Shown: positions 7,796 through 15,978 of the stretch, piece after piece
Numbering within the stretch: the stretch's first letter is position 1
Layout of the letters: each line of letters starts with the position of its first letter
Source of the DNA: DASPHG01 sp963849605
GTDB lineage: Bacteria > Actinomycetota > Thermoleophilia > Solirubrobacterales > Thermoleophilaceae
Direction of reading: 5' to 3'
Assembly (NCBI GenBank): GCA_963849605.1
Contig: CAWKHX010000017.1
Span: 248,001 to 312,000 of the forward strand
Length of the DNA stretch: 64,000 nt
Program-made: the position numbers and the translations under genes
The notes under the pieces: generated by a model
Databases searched by the model: none
Told to the model about the DNA's origin: nothing
The model's input: the letters and a program-made list of their open reading frames with translations, nothing else

Positions 7796-8257
7796 ATGGA
7801 CACTACGCGCCGCGGCAACTACGAATCGGGCTCCGACTATGTCTTGGAGTACGGCGAGCTCCGGTTCACGTTCAACGAGCGCGACTTCACCGAGCGCGTC
7901 GAGCAGGCCGCGGTCAAGCTCGGCTTCGTCGGCGGCAGCCTGTCCGAGGAGGAGCGCGAGGACCTCGTGAACCTCGCCGTCAGCGGCCAGGTGGACAACC
8001 CCCACTCCCCGCTCGGCGAGCACGTCAACTCCTGCTGGGAGGAGCTCTCCGGCCCGTCCGAGCGGTCGCTCGTGCACTGGCTGCGCAGGCTCGTCTTCCG
8101 CGGCGCGTGGCTAGACCAGCGCGTGAAGGAGGGCGAGCTCGAGGTCGTCTTCGACGACGCGCAGCACACGTTCGGCTACGCCCAGCCGGATCGTGACTTC
8201 GAGCTGATCGAGCTGTCCCCCGAGCCCTCCTGGGCCCGGGTCGCCTACTCCGGGTAG
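7796..8257 (+). CDS. Hypothetical protein, acidic, 153 residues
   Basis: Not recognised. Soluble, Glu/Asp-rich protein with no signal peptide or membrane helix. It begins with YESGSDYVLEYGELRFTF, has a predicted helical acidic middle (SLSEEEREDLVNLAVSG) and aromatic-rich segments near the end (WLRRLVFRGAWLDQRV, HTFGYAQPDRDFELIEL). ATG at 7796 is chosen as the first start codon after the divergent regulatory region. It is followed by a hairpin terminator at 8261-8280, so it is probably monocistronic. Codon use matches its neighbours, supporting a real gene. Confidence 0.75.
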   Translation: MDTTRRGNYESGSDYVLEYGELRFTFNERDFTERVEQAAVKLGFVGGSLSEEEREDLVNLAVSGQVDNPHSPLGEHVNSCWEELSGPSERSLVHWLRRLVFRGAWLDQRVKEGELEVVFDDAQHTFGYAQPDRDFELIELSPEPSWARVAYSG

Positions 8258-8260
8258 CTC

Positions 8261-8280
8261 CGCAGGCATCCTTGCCTGCG
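8261..8280. terminator. Hairpin terminator after the 7796 gene
   Basis: CGCAGGCA-TCCT-TGCCTGCG is a perfect 8-base stem with a 4-base loop, followed on the plus strand by the T-rich TCTTGATTT. It begins 3 bases after the stop codon at 8257. Confidence 0.65.
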
Positions 8281-8292
8281 TCTTGATTTCCA

Positions 8293-8309
8293 GCCGCCGT
8301 CCAGGCGGC
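8293..8309. terminator. Hairpin after the Rho-like gene
   Basis: GCCGCC-GTCCA-GGCGGC lies directly beyond the TAA of the minus-strand Rho-like gene (8311-8313). Together with the hairpin at 8261-8280 it forms a back-to-back pair of stems separating the convergent genes. Confidence 0.5.
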
Positions 8310-8310
8310 G

Positions 8311-9510
8311 TTAAGCCAGCAATTCGCCTCTGAGCGTCCCGGACGACGCCGCGTCCAGCGTGCCTTCCGACGTCAGCACGACACGCGTCGTCGCGAGCCG
8401 CTGGAGCTCGCCGGCGCTGCCCGTCGCCGCGACGACCGTGAGCGAGCCGGCCTCCTCGGTGTTGCGCGCGGCGCCGAACACGCGCCGCGCGGCCGGCGGG
8501 GCGAGCGCGTCGAGCCCGTCGACGATCACGACAGCGTCACCGCCACGCTCGGCGATCCGCTTCGCCCGCTCGATCGCCATCTCGGCGATCTGAGCGAGCT
8601 CGTCCTGGGGGCGGTCGAACCCGCCGCCGGCGACGGTGAGCTTCTCGGCCCGCTTCCACTCGGTGACCTCCTCGGGCCGCACGCCGGCGAGCACGACCAG
8701 TACGTCGAGGTCGCCCTCGAGGGCGTCGGTCACCTCGCGCAGAAGGCGTGTGGCGCCGGCGCCGGGCGGCCCGCCGATCGCGAGCCGCGAGCCCTTGCCG
8801 AACGGCAGCCCGTGGACGGTCTCGAGCGCCTCGGTCGCGAACGTCGGTGTGAGCTCGTCGAAGTTGGCACGCTCGGCGATCGCGTCGGCCGGCTGGCCGT
8901 TGACGGTCTCGACCCGGACTAGCGACGGGTAGCGCTCGGAGCGCCGCGGCGGGCGCACCGGGCCCGAGAGCTCGTCCCCCGCGCGCAGCTCGCAGCGGCG
9001 GATCTGCGCCGGCGACACGTAGACGTCCTCGCGCGCGTGCACAAAAGCGTCCTCGCGCATGAAGCCGCTGCCGCCCGGGAGGATGTCGAGCACGCCCGTG
9101 CGGACGTCCTCCGGCTCCTTCTCGTCGCGCTCGGGCTTCGGCTCGTCCGCGGTCGACTCGGAGTCGTCGCCCTCGTCGATGACGACTTCGGCGCCGTCGT
9201 CGCCGTCGGATTCAGCGAGCGGCTCGTCCTTCTCGTCGGTCGCCGGCTTCTCGTCCTTCTCGTCGTCTTGCCCACGGCGCCGGCGCAGGCGCCGGCCACG
9301 TCCGCGCGGCTTCTCGGCCGGCTTGTCGTCATCGCCGTCGTCGCCGGCGTCGTCATCGCCTCCGGCGTCGCCGCCGTCTCCGGCGAGGATCGCGTCGATC
9401 AGGGCGTCGCGGCTGAGGCGGCGGTAGTCCTCGATTCCGAGCTCCGACGCGATGGCATGCAGATCGGCAAGGTGGCTCTGCTCGAGCTCCGAGCGGTCCA
9501 GGACGGACAT
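8311..9510 (-). CDS. Rho-like protein with degenerate P-loop
   Basis: Paralogue of transcription termination factor Rho, 399 residues. A Rho_N helical domain (about 8-42, HLADLHAIASELGIEDYRRL) is followed by an acidic/Arg-rich linker (43-135, containing RGRGRRLRRRRG), a cold-shock-like RNA-binding domain (about 136-205, LPGGSGFMREDAFVH) and a RecA-type domain (about 215-399). In the latter the P-loop is GPPGAGAT (247-254): the catalytic Lys is replaced by Ala. Walker B (VVIVDGLDAL) and FGAARNTEEAGSLTVVA are Rho-like, but the Q- and R-loop region and C-terminus are shortened. It is therefore probably not an active helicase; a regulatory or RNA-binding role is possible. True Rho is not in this window. 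Confidence 0.82.
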   Translation of the reverse strand: MSVLDRSELEQSHLADLHAIASELGIEDYRRLSRDALIDAILAGDGGDAGGDDDAGDDGDDDKPAEKPRGRGRRLRRRRGQDDEKDEKPATDEKDEPLAESDGDDGAEVVIDEGDDSESTADEPKPERDEKEPEDVRTGVLDILPGGSGFMREDAFVHAREDVYVSPAQIRRCELRAGDELSGPVRPPRRSERYPSLVRVETVNGQPADAIAERANFDELTPTFATEALETVHGLPFGKGSRLAIGGPPGAGATRLLREVTDALEGDLDVLVVLAGVRPEEVTEWKRAEKLTVAGGGFDRPQDELAQIAEMAIERAKRIAERGGDAVVIVDGLDALAPPAARRVFGAARNTEEAGSLTVVAATGSAGELQRLATTRVVLTSEGTLDAASSGTLRGELLA

Positions 9511-9585
9511 GGGGAATGCCTCCTGTGTCTAGGGGATGGAGGCGGGAACCCTGACAGAACCGCCGCGCCCACACGTAACCGAACT

Positions 9586-9912
9586 GTGCGTAGCTTCGCC
9601 GCTTGGGCGCTCGCCGGTTTTCTCGCGACGTTCGCGATCCTCACCGGCTTCTCCATCGGATTCCTGGTCGCGCCTTTCGCGATGGTGGCGGTAGGTCTGG
9701 CCTTGCGGCACACAGCCCGCGATGCGGAAGTCAGCGGGATGGTGCTCGGCGCAGGCGCGACCCTTGTCTTCATCGGACTGTTGAACCTCGACTACGACCC
9801 CTGCTCGGGCGGCGAGGCGAGCTGCGGCGGGATGGATCCCGCCCCGTGGCTCTTCACCGGAACAGCTCTCGCCGCGATCTCGGTCGCGCTCTACTCGGTG
9901 GCCCGTCGCTAG
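9586..9912 (+). CDS. Small hypothetical membrane protein, 108 residues
   Basis: Not assigned to a known family. Three to four hydrophobic helices are visible: FAAWALAGFLATFAILTGF, LVAPFAMVAVGLAL, GMVLGAGATLVFIGLLNL and WLFTGTALAAISVALY. A short external loop with two Cys (DPCSGGEASCGG) could form a disulfide. GTG at 9586 is the start that places the first helix at the N-terminus. The gene is divergent from the Rho-like gene and convergent with the transaldolase gene, with only 4 bases between the stops. Confidence 0.72.
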   Translation: MRSFAAWALAGFLATFAILTGFSIGFLVAPFAMVAVGLALRHTARDAEVSGMVLGAGATLVFIGLLNLDYDPCSGGEASCGGMDPAPWLFTGTALAAISVALYSVARR

Positions 9913-9916
9913 GCGC

Positions 9917-10612
9917 TCAGGCGCTGACCGGGGCTTCACCCTGCGTCAGGCCATGCAGCCACTCCGCGAACTCGGGCCGCGACTGCCAGTCCGCCGTGAA
10001 CTTCTCGATCCCCGACGTGGTCAACGGGTGGTCGAGCATCTGGCGCAGCACCTTCGCCGGGACGGTCGCGACCTCGCAGCCGAGCTTCGCGGCGGTCACC
10101 ACGTGCTCGGGGTTGCGAATCGACGCCGCGAGCACCTGGGCTGTGTAGCCCCCGGGCCGGAGCGTATTCACGATTTCCGCGACCACGGCCGTCGAATCGA
10201 CCGAGATGTCGTCGAGCCGACCCATGAAACACGAGATGTAGGTGGCGCCGGCCTCGGCTGACAGGAGCGCCTGGTTGGCCGAGAAGACGAGCGTCATGTT
10301 GATCGGGATCCCGTCCGCGCTGAGCGCGCGCGTGGCGGCCAGGCCGGCCGCGGAGAACGGGACCTTGACGACGATGTGCTCGTCGATCTGAGCGAGCGCG
10401 CGGCCCTCGGCGATCATCCCCTCGGCGTCGTCGGAGACCACCTCGGCGGAGACGGGACCGCGGACCAGCTCGCATATCCGGCGGATGATCTCCCCCGGGT
10501 CGCCGTCCTCCTTCGCGAGCAGCGACGGGTTCGTCGTGGCCCCGGCGAGAACGCCCCAGGCCGCGATCTCCTCGACCTCGGCTACCGATCCGGTGTCGAT
10601 GAAGAGCTTCAT
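9917..10612 (-). CDS. fsa: Transaldolase / fructose-6-phosphate aldolase family protein
   Basis: TIM-barrel class I aldolase of 231 residues, the short TalC/FSA type. The N-terminus MKLFIDTGSVAEVEEIA and TTNPSLLAKE, the Schiff-base Lys in EHIVVKVPFS, NMTLVFSANQALLSAEAGA and ASIRNPEHV are characteristic. Whether it transfers dihydroxyacetone (transaldolase) or acts as an aldolase on fructose 6-phosphate cannot be settled from sequence. Its ATG overlaps the stop of the 2-phosphoglycerate kinase gene (ATGA), making it the last gene of the seven-gene operon that starts at 16481. Confidence 0.93.
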   Translation of the reverse strand: MKLFIDTGSVAEVEEIAAWGVLAGATTNPSLLAKEDGDPGEIIRRICELVRGPVSAEVVSDDAEGMIAEGRALAQIDEHIVVKVPFSAAGLAATRALSADGIPINMTLVFSANQALLSAEAGATYISCFMGRLDDISVDSTAVVAEIVNTLRPGGYTAQVLAASIRNPEHVVTAAKLGCEVATVPAKVLRQMLDHPLTTSGIEKFTADWQSRPEFAEWLHGLTQGEAPVSA

Positions 10613-11466
10613 GCGTCCTCCGATCCCGAGAGCCCGTGGACGGCGTGGATCACGAGATCCATGACGCGCCCGAGCGCCTCGTCGATGTTTGCGTTGTCTA
10701 TTACTGCGACTCCCAGCGCCGAAGCCTTACCCGTGAGGTGATCCTGGATAAGGCGGATCTGATCGAAGCGCGCGATATAGCGCTCCGCCGGCCGCCGGTC
10801 TCCGCGCGCCTCGAAGTGAGCGAGGTGCAGGTCCTCGTCCTCGACCACGAGGACCGCCTCGACCACGAGGCAGCGGCCCGTGAGCTCCTCGGACAGCATG
10901 CCCGGCGCGACGTGCACGCCCTCGATGACGATCGGCGTGCCCTCGTCGCAGGCGCGGTCGACGATCGCCGCGACGCCGGTGCCGAGGGCCTCCGCCTGCT
11001 CGACGTAGCCCTCCATGTCCACCTCGAATGCAGACGAGTGGACCGAGGGCATGAAGTCACGCGAGAAGGATGCCCGGAGCACCTGACGGATCACGTCCGT
11101 CGCGATCACGCGCGTGACGCCAAGCCGGTGCGCCGCCATCGTCGCGAGGGTCGACTTGCCCACCCCGGTCGTCCCTGAGAGGAGCAGCACGAGCGGCCGG
11201 TCGAGCTCGGTGAGGCGCTCCCAGTCGCGATAGCGCTCCACGGCCTCCTGGCCCTCCTCCTGCTCGAGCACCTCCTCGGTCAGCGTGCGCAGCGCGCTCG
11301 ACTCGATCGCGTCGATCGCGTCCGCCTCGAGCCGCTGCTCGATCGTGCGGGCGAGCGCCCATGCGCGCGCGGGAGTGAGGCCGGTCGCGGACAGGGCCTG
11401 TGTCATCAGCCCCTTCGAGTACGGAAGGCCGCCGCGGGCCCGGTGGGTGACGATCGTCTCAGCCAT
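10609..11466 (-). CDS. 2-phosphoglycerate kinase (cyclic 2,3-diphosphoglycerate pathway)
   Basis: Converts 2-phosphoglycerate plus ATP to 2,3-diphosphoglycerate, the first step towards cyclic 2,3-diphosphoglycerate. The 285-residue protein has an N-terminal ATP-cone-like segment (HRARGGLPYSKGLMTQAL, about 8-50), as in archaeal 2-PGK, and a P-loop kinase domain with GTTGVGKS (98-105), TDVIRQVLR and IVIEGVHVAPGML. ATG at 11466 overlaps the end of the synthetase gene by 8 bases, strong evidence for coordinated expression with that partner. The upstream in-frame extension lies wholly inside the synthetase gene and was discarded. Confidence 0.88.
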   Translation of the reverse strand: MAETIVTHRARGGLPYSKGLMTQALSATGLTPARAWALARTIEQRLEADAIDAIESSALRTLTEEVLEQEEGQEAVERYRDWERLTELDRPLVLLLSGTTGVGKSTLATMAAHRLGVTRVIATDVIRQVLRASFSRDFMPSVHSSAFEVDMEGYVEQAEALGTGVAAIVDRACDEGTPIVIEGVHVAPGMLSEELTGRCLVVEAVLVVEDEDLHLAHFEARGDRRPAERYIARFDQIRLIQDHLTGKASALGVAVIDNANIDEALGRVMDLVIHAVHGLSGSEDA

Positions 11467-12685
11467 CGGCCGCAAGCCCCGCGAGGAGCTCGTCGAGGTC
11501 GGGTTCGTCGGAGAGCAGCCGGTTCCGCACGAACACGACCCTCGCACCGACGCGGCGAGCGTGCACGGCGACCGTGTCGATCGCCGCTGCCTTGAGCTCG
11601 GTCAGGTAGAGGTCGCAGCCCTCCGCCTCGGCGCGCGCGAGGTCCTCGGCCAGCGCGCCGCGGCGAGCGAGGTTCGCGGACGCGACCACCGGCCGCACTC
11701 CCGCGATCTGGCCCTCGCTCGTGCTGAAGAACGCGACCCGCGCGTCGTCCGGTATCTCCTCGGCGGGCTCGGGCGCGAGCCACGTGCGAACCACGCGTCC
11801 GGGACACAGCCGGGCGAGCTCCTCGGGCAGGTCCCGCATCGCGAGGACGAGGTCCGAGCGCAGCACCCGGTACGGCCCGAGCGCCTCGAGCGCGTCGGCA
11901 GGATCGCCGACGATGCAGACCGTCGCGTCCGCCTCGACCGGCGGCACGCACGCGCCCGAGCCCTCGAGGATCAGCGTGTCCACGTCGTCGAGCGAGGCGG
12001 CGATGCGCGCGCCCTCGGCCATGTTCGTCTCGAACGGGACCCCGGCGAGCGAGCCGCCCACGCGGCGACACCCGATCGTCGGCACGCGCGCGAGCACGGC
12101 GTCCTCCAGGTAGTCCGAGGCCGCGTGGCGCCCGGCGGCGGCAAGCGCCTCGAGGTTCTCGAGCGTCATGTCCGGCGGCGCGACCACGGGCTCGGGCGGC
12201 CCTCCCCTCCCCATCGACACGATCGCCGGCCGCCTTCCCCGCTCGCGGAGCAGCTCGGCGAGGTGGCCCGCCACCGCCGTCTTGCCCGTCCGCTTGCCGG
12301 TGCCGATGACGGCGACGACGGGGCCGTCGAACTCGACCCGCTCGTATCGGGGCGGCTCGAACGACTCGGTCGCCGTCTCGTAGGCGAGGCCGAGGTGGAG
12401 CGCGAGCGACGCGAGCCGCAGCTTCGCGCCCGCGGCGAGGACGGGCTCGTCGGCCAGGTCGACGACGGCCGTCGCGTTCGGCGCGAGCCGCCGCAGCGCG
12501 TCCTCGCGCGGCTCGTCCGGGTCGAAGTCGACGCCGTAGTGCGCGCCCGGGTCGTCCAGCACCTCGCGCGGCACCTTCTCCTCGCCGCCGCACCAGACCG
12601 CCCCGACCGGGGCGAGCCGGGCGACCGCGTCGCGCACTACCGACGGGTGGTGCTCGCCGTCGAGCAGGACGATCACCCCGCTCAC
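11459..12685 (-). CDS. cpgS: Cyclic 2,3-diphosphoglycerate synthetase
   Basis: Closes 2,3-diphosphoglycerate to the cyclic trianionic form using ATP; the product is a thermoprotectant and phosphate store known from hyperthermophilic methanogens. The 408-residue length matches the family. Diagnostic features are the N-terminal VIVLLDGEHHPSVV, the P-loop-like VIGTGKRTGKTAVAGHL (about 126-142), VSMGRGGPPEP, the substrate-region ADYLED equivalent ASDYLEDA, and ILEGSGACVPPV. GTG at 12685 lies one base after the phosphoesterase stop. Together with the overlapping kinase gene it gives a complete two-step pathway from 2-phosphoglycerate. Confidence 0.88.
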   Translation of the reverse strand: MSGVIVLLDGEHHPSVVRDAVARLAPVGAVWCGGEEKVPREVLDDPGAHYGVDFDPDEPREDALRRLAPNATAVVDLADEPVLAAGAKLRLASLALHLGLAYETATESFEPPRYERVEFDGPVVAVIGTGKRTGKTAVAGHLAELLRERGRRPAIVSMGRGGPPEPVVAPPDMTLENLEALAAAGRHAASDYLEDAVLARVPTIGCRRVGGSLAGVPFETNMAEGARIAASLDDVDTLILEGSGACVPPVEADATVCIVGDPADALEALGPYRVLRSDLVLAMRDLPEELARLCPGRVVRTWLAPEPAEEIPDDARVAFFSTSEGQIAGVRPVVASANLARRGALAEDLARAEAEGCDLYLTELKAAAIDTVAVHARRVGARVVFVRNRLLSDEPDLDELLAGLAADG

Positions 12686-12686
12686 G

Positions 12687-13475
12687 TCAACCGTGCGTTG
12701 TCTCTCCCAGGAGCGACGGGTCCTTCTCGTACTCCTGCGTCCGTGGGTCGAACGAGATGATCGGATCGCGGTCGTGGAACGGGTACTTGCGGAAGACCGT
12801 GACCCGTTCCCGCGTCGCCTCGATCACGTTGTAACAGGGCTTCGTCTTTCCGCGGACGCGGGTCGTCGAGGCGGTGCCCGCGTTGACGACGAAGAGGTCC
12901 TCGAGCCGCCATGCGTACGGGACGTGCTTGTGGCCCGACAGCACGAGCCGGACGCCGCTGCGGAGCAGGCATTCGAGCGCGTCGCCCGCGTCGTGCACGA
13001 CGTTCCTCTCGCGGCCCGTGCCGGGGACCGGCAGGAGGTGGTGGTGCAGCACGAAGATGCGCAGGAACGCCTCCTCGGACGCGAAGCGCTCCTCGATCCA
13101 GCCATACCGCCCGCGGCCGATCGTGCCGTGGTCCATGTCCGGCTCGGTCGAGTCCACCGCGACGATCGAGACGCCGTCGCGGTGGAGCTCGCGGCGGCGC
13201 TCGCCGAAGAGCTCCTCGAAGTGGACGTAGCCGACGTTGCGCGAGTCGTGGTTCCCCGGGATCACGATCGGGTCCTTGGTGTCGAGCCGGTCGATGTACT
13301 CGCGCGCGAGCTCGTACTCCTCGCGGTAGCCGTCCTGTGTCAGGTCGCCCGAGACGACCACCACGTCCGGCGCGAGCTCGTTGATCTCGGCGATCGCCCG
13401 CTCGAGCAGGCTCGGGACGAAGTGCGGCGAGCCGCAATGGATGTCGGAGATCTGGGCGATCGTGAAGGCGCTCAC
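12687..13475 (-). CDS. Metallophosphoesterase (calcineurin-like)
   Basis: Binuclear metal phosphoesterase of 262 residues with all five motifs: QISDIHCGSPHF, VVSGDLTQDGY, IPGNHDSRN, VLHHHLLP and LSGHKH. Similar to the CpdA/Icc class, but the substrate is unknown. Its position between a dihydropteroate-synthase-like gene and the cyclic diphosphoglycerate genes makes a phosphate-ester metabolite such as cyclic 2,3-diphosphoglycerate an attractive but untested substrate. The GTG start overlaps the preceding stop (GTGA, 13472-13475). Confidence 0.88.
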   Translation of the reverse strand: MSAFTIAQISDIHCGSPHFVPSLLERAIAEINELAPDVVVVSGDLTQDGYREEYELAREYIDRLDTKDPIVIPGNHDSRNVGYVHFEELFGERRRELHRDGVSIVAVDSTEPDMDHGTIGRGRYGWIEERFASEEAFLRIFVLHHHLLPVPGTGRERNVVHDAGDALECLLRSGVRLVLSGHKHVPYAWRLEDLFVVNAGTASTTRVRGKTKPCYNVIEATRERVTVFRKYPFHDRDPIISFDPRTQEYEKDPSLLGETTHG

Positions 13476-14302
13476 GCGACCGGATCCTCCCGTCTGAGCG
13501 CCGGATCGAGCTCCGGCACGAAACGCACCTCGCTGTAGAGCGCGTCGCGCACGAGCAGGAAATCGGCGACGGCGGCGACGTCGTGCACCCGGAGGATGTC
13601 CGCGTACTGAGCGAGGGCGGCGATCGCACCCAGCGTCCCGCCCAGCCGGTCGGCTGGCGCGCGGCCCGTGAGTGCGCCCACGAAGTCTTTGCGCGAGACC
13701 GCCAGCAGCAACGGATAAGGGAGGCTCAGCTGGAACAGGCGCCGCAGCAGCTCGACCGTCTCGGCGGGCGTCTTCGCGAAATCCGGCCCGGGGTCGATGA
13801 CGATCTTGTCGTCCTTGACGCCGCGCGAGCGCGCGAGGGCAATTCGCTCCTTCAGGAACTCCCGCACGTCCTCGACCACGTCGTCGTAGCCCGGGAACGA
13901 CTTGGTCTTCGGCTCCGCGCGTGTGTGCATCACGACGAGGCTCGCATCGTGTCGAGCGCACGCGTCGGCTAGGCGAACATCCAGGAGGCCGCTGACGTCG
14001 TTGATCATCGACGCGCCGGACGCCAGCGCGGCGTCTGCGACCTCTGGCTTCCAGGTGTCCACCGACACCGTGATGCCCTCCGCCACCAACCGCTCCACCA
14101 GCGGTACGACCCGCGCGCGCTCCTCCTCGGGAGAGACGGGCGGGACGTGCGTCACGCCCGACTCGCCGCCCACGTCGATCATGTCCGCGCCCGCCTCGAC
14201 CTGCGCGAGCGCGTCGGCGACCAGCTCGTCGAGCGTGCGGGCGCCGGGGTCGGAGAACGAGTCGGGGTTCGCGTTCACGATCCCCATGAGGCGCGGCGTC
14301 AT
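13472..14302 (-). CDS. folP: Dihydropteroate synthase family protein, altered signature
   Basis: Pterin-binding TIM-barrel protein of 276 residues. DHPS features include MGIVNANPDSFSD (6-18; usual form MGILNVTPDSFSDGG), GADMIDVGGESG (39-50), the KPEVADAALASGASMINDVSG region, IDPGPDFAKT and SRKDFVGAL. The second signature normally continues ESTRPG, but here reads ESGVTH, altering residues that bind the p-aminobenzoate side. It may be a divergent DHPS or a paralogue with another pterin substrate. No other folate gene is nearby. The ATG overlaps the glpD stop as ATGA. Confidence 0.82.
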   Translation of the reverse strand: MTPRLMGIVNANPDSFSDPGARTLDELVADALAQVEAGADMIDVGGESGVTHVPPVSPEEERARVVPLVERLVAEGITVSVDTWKPEVADAALASGASMINDVSGLLDVRLADACARHDASLVVMHTRAEPKTKSFPGYDDVVEDVREFLKERIALARSRGVKDDKIVIDPGPDFAKTPAETVELLRRLFQLSLPYPLLLAVSRKDFVGALTGRAPADRLGGTLGAIAALAQYADILRVHDVAAVADFLLVRDALYSEVRFVPELDPALRREDPVA

Positions 14303-15978
14303 GCCGGGGCCGGCTCCACCGAGGGCGCGAACCCCTCGGCCGCCGCCTCCTCCTGCCACACGGCAACCTCCGCGTCCGTCCGGGCGGCGTCCCAGCCGAG
14401 CTCGCCGGCCATCACCTCGGCGACCCGGCGCGGCTCGACCGCGTCGGGCGCACACAGGCGTGGCGCGTCGAGGAGGGCCAGGCGCGTGCGGCGCATGAAC
14501 ACGTCCCCGAGCGTGAGCGCCTGTTCCTTGCGCACCGCGATCACGACCTCGGCCATCAGGTCGGGCCGGTCGGGGCTGATCTGCTGCGCGAGCCGCTCGT
14601 CCTCGGCGGCGAGCGCGAGGACGTCGCGCGCGGCGTGTCCGTAGCGGTGCGCGAGCAGCGCGCGCGTCTCGTCGCTGATCATCGCCGACGATCCGAGGTC
14701 CTCCTCGGTCGCGCTCAGCCCGAGCGGGATCTCGTGCGTGCGGCAGGGCGCCTCGCGGCCCTCGCGCTCGACCACGCGGTCGACGGCCATCTTCGCCATC
14801 CGGCGCCAGGTCGTGAGCTTGCCGCCGGTGATCGTGACGAGGCCCGAGCTGGTCTCGTACAGCTCCGCCTTGCGCGAGATGTCGACCGACTTCTTCGGGT
14901 CGCCGGTCGAGATCAGCGGGCGCACGCCCGCGTACGCGCCCGTGATCTGCTCGCGCCCTAGCGAGGTCTCGAAGTACTTGTTGACGGCGTCGAGCAGGTA
15001 TTCGATGTCGTCCTCGTCGGGCGGCACGTGCTCGAGCGAGCCCTCGTAGTCGTTGTCGGTCGTACCGATCAGCGTGCGCCCGAGCCACGGCAGCGCGAAG
15101 ATGCTGCGCCCCCCGCCGGCCGGGACGATGGCGCCGACGTTGATTGGCAGGTCGTCCTTGGCGATGGTGATGTGCGTGCCTCGGCTGGGACGAATGCGTG
15201 GGACGTCCTCCTCGTCCTGCAGCTCCTGCGGGCGGATCTGGTCCGCCCACACGCCGGTCGCGTTGACCACGTTCGTGGCGCGGATCTCGAAATCGTCGCC
15301 CGCGACCATGTCCGAGCAGCGAACGCCAATCGCGCGACCCTGGTCGGTCGTCAGCTCCTCGACGCGGCAGCGGTTCGCGCACACCGCGCCGAAGCGCTCC
15401 GCCTCGCCGAGGATGGTGAGCACGAGCCGCGCGTCGTCGGTCTGGCAGTCGTAGAACAGGTATGCGGCGGTCGGCTCGCGCGGCGCGAGCGCGGGCAAGA
15501 GCTCGCGCACCTCGTCGCCCTCGATGATCCGGTGCTTCTCGGGGCTCCAGTCCTCGTCGCCCATGACCGGCTCGCGACCGCGCTTGCCCGGCCGCTTGAG
15601 CTCACGCGCCATCCGGTCGTACATGTTCAGGCCCATCCCGAGCATGCGGTCGGGGCGCTTGCCCTCGAAGCTCGGCACGAGCAGCGGCAGCGGCCGGACG
15701 AGGTGCGGCGCGAGGTTCACCAGGATCGAGCGCTCGAGCAGCGCCTCGCGGACGAGCCCGAGGTCGAAGTTCTGCAGGTAGCGCAGCCCGCCGTGCACGA
15801 GCTTCGACGACCGGCTCGAGGTGCCGGACGCGTAGTCCTCGCGCTCGACCAGGGCGACGCTGTAGCCGCGCGTCGCGGCGTCGAGCGCGACTCCCGCGCC
15901 CGTGATGCCGCCCCCGATGACGACCAGGTCGAACTCGTCCTCGGCGAACGCCTTGAGCGCGTCCTCGCGGCGGATCAC
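14299..15978 (-). CDS. glpD: Aerobic glycerol-3-phosphate dehydrogenase
   Basis: FAD-dependent, membrane-associated enzyme oxidising glycerol 3-phosphate to dihydroxyacetone phosphate and passing electrons to quinone. 559 residues, full length. Dinucleotide motif VVIGGGITGAGVALDAATRG (19-38), SSKLVHGGLRYL, GRTLIGTTDNDYEG, GVRPLIS and ITGGKLTTWRRMA are all family hallmarks, and the C-terminal helical domain is present. It starts within the nitroreductase stop (ATGA, 15975-15978). In this operon its product enters glycolysis upstream of 2-phosphoglycerate, the substrate of the kinase encoded downstream. Confidence 0.95.
   Translation of the reverse strand: MIRREDALKAFAEDEFDLVVIGGGITGAGVALDAATRGYSVALVEREDYASGTSSRSSKLVHGGLRYLQNFDLGLVREALLERSILVNLAPHLVRPLPLLVPSFEGKRPDRMLGMGLNMYDRMARELKRPGKRGREPVMGDEDWSPEKHRIIEGDEVRELLPALAPREPTAAYLFYDCQTDDARLVLTILGEAERFGAVCANRCRVEELTTDQGRAIGVRCSDMVAGDDFEIRATNVVNATGVWADQIRPQELQDEEDVPRIRPSRGTHITIAKDDLPINVGAIVPAGGGRSIFALPWLGRTLIGTTDNDYEGSLEHVPPDEDDIEYLLDAVNKYFETSLGREQITGAYAGVRPLISTGDPKKSVDISRKAELYETSSGLVTITGGKLTTWRRMAKMAVDRVVEREGREAPCRTHEIPLGLSATEEDLGSSAMISDETRALLAHRYGHAARDVLALAAEDERLAQQISPDRPDLMAEVVIAVRKEQALTLGDVFMRRTRLALLDAPRLCAPDAVEPRRVAEVMAGELGWDAARTDAEVAVWQEEAAAEGFAPSVEPAPA

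Noticed and set aside
13472..15382. Longer version of the DHPS-like protein
   Set aside because: The upstream extension lies in the glpD gene in another frame and is low-complexity; the ATG at 14302 overlapping the glpD stop is the better start.
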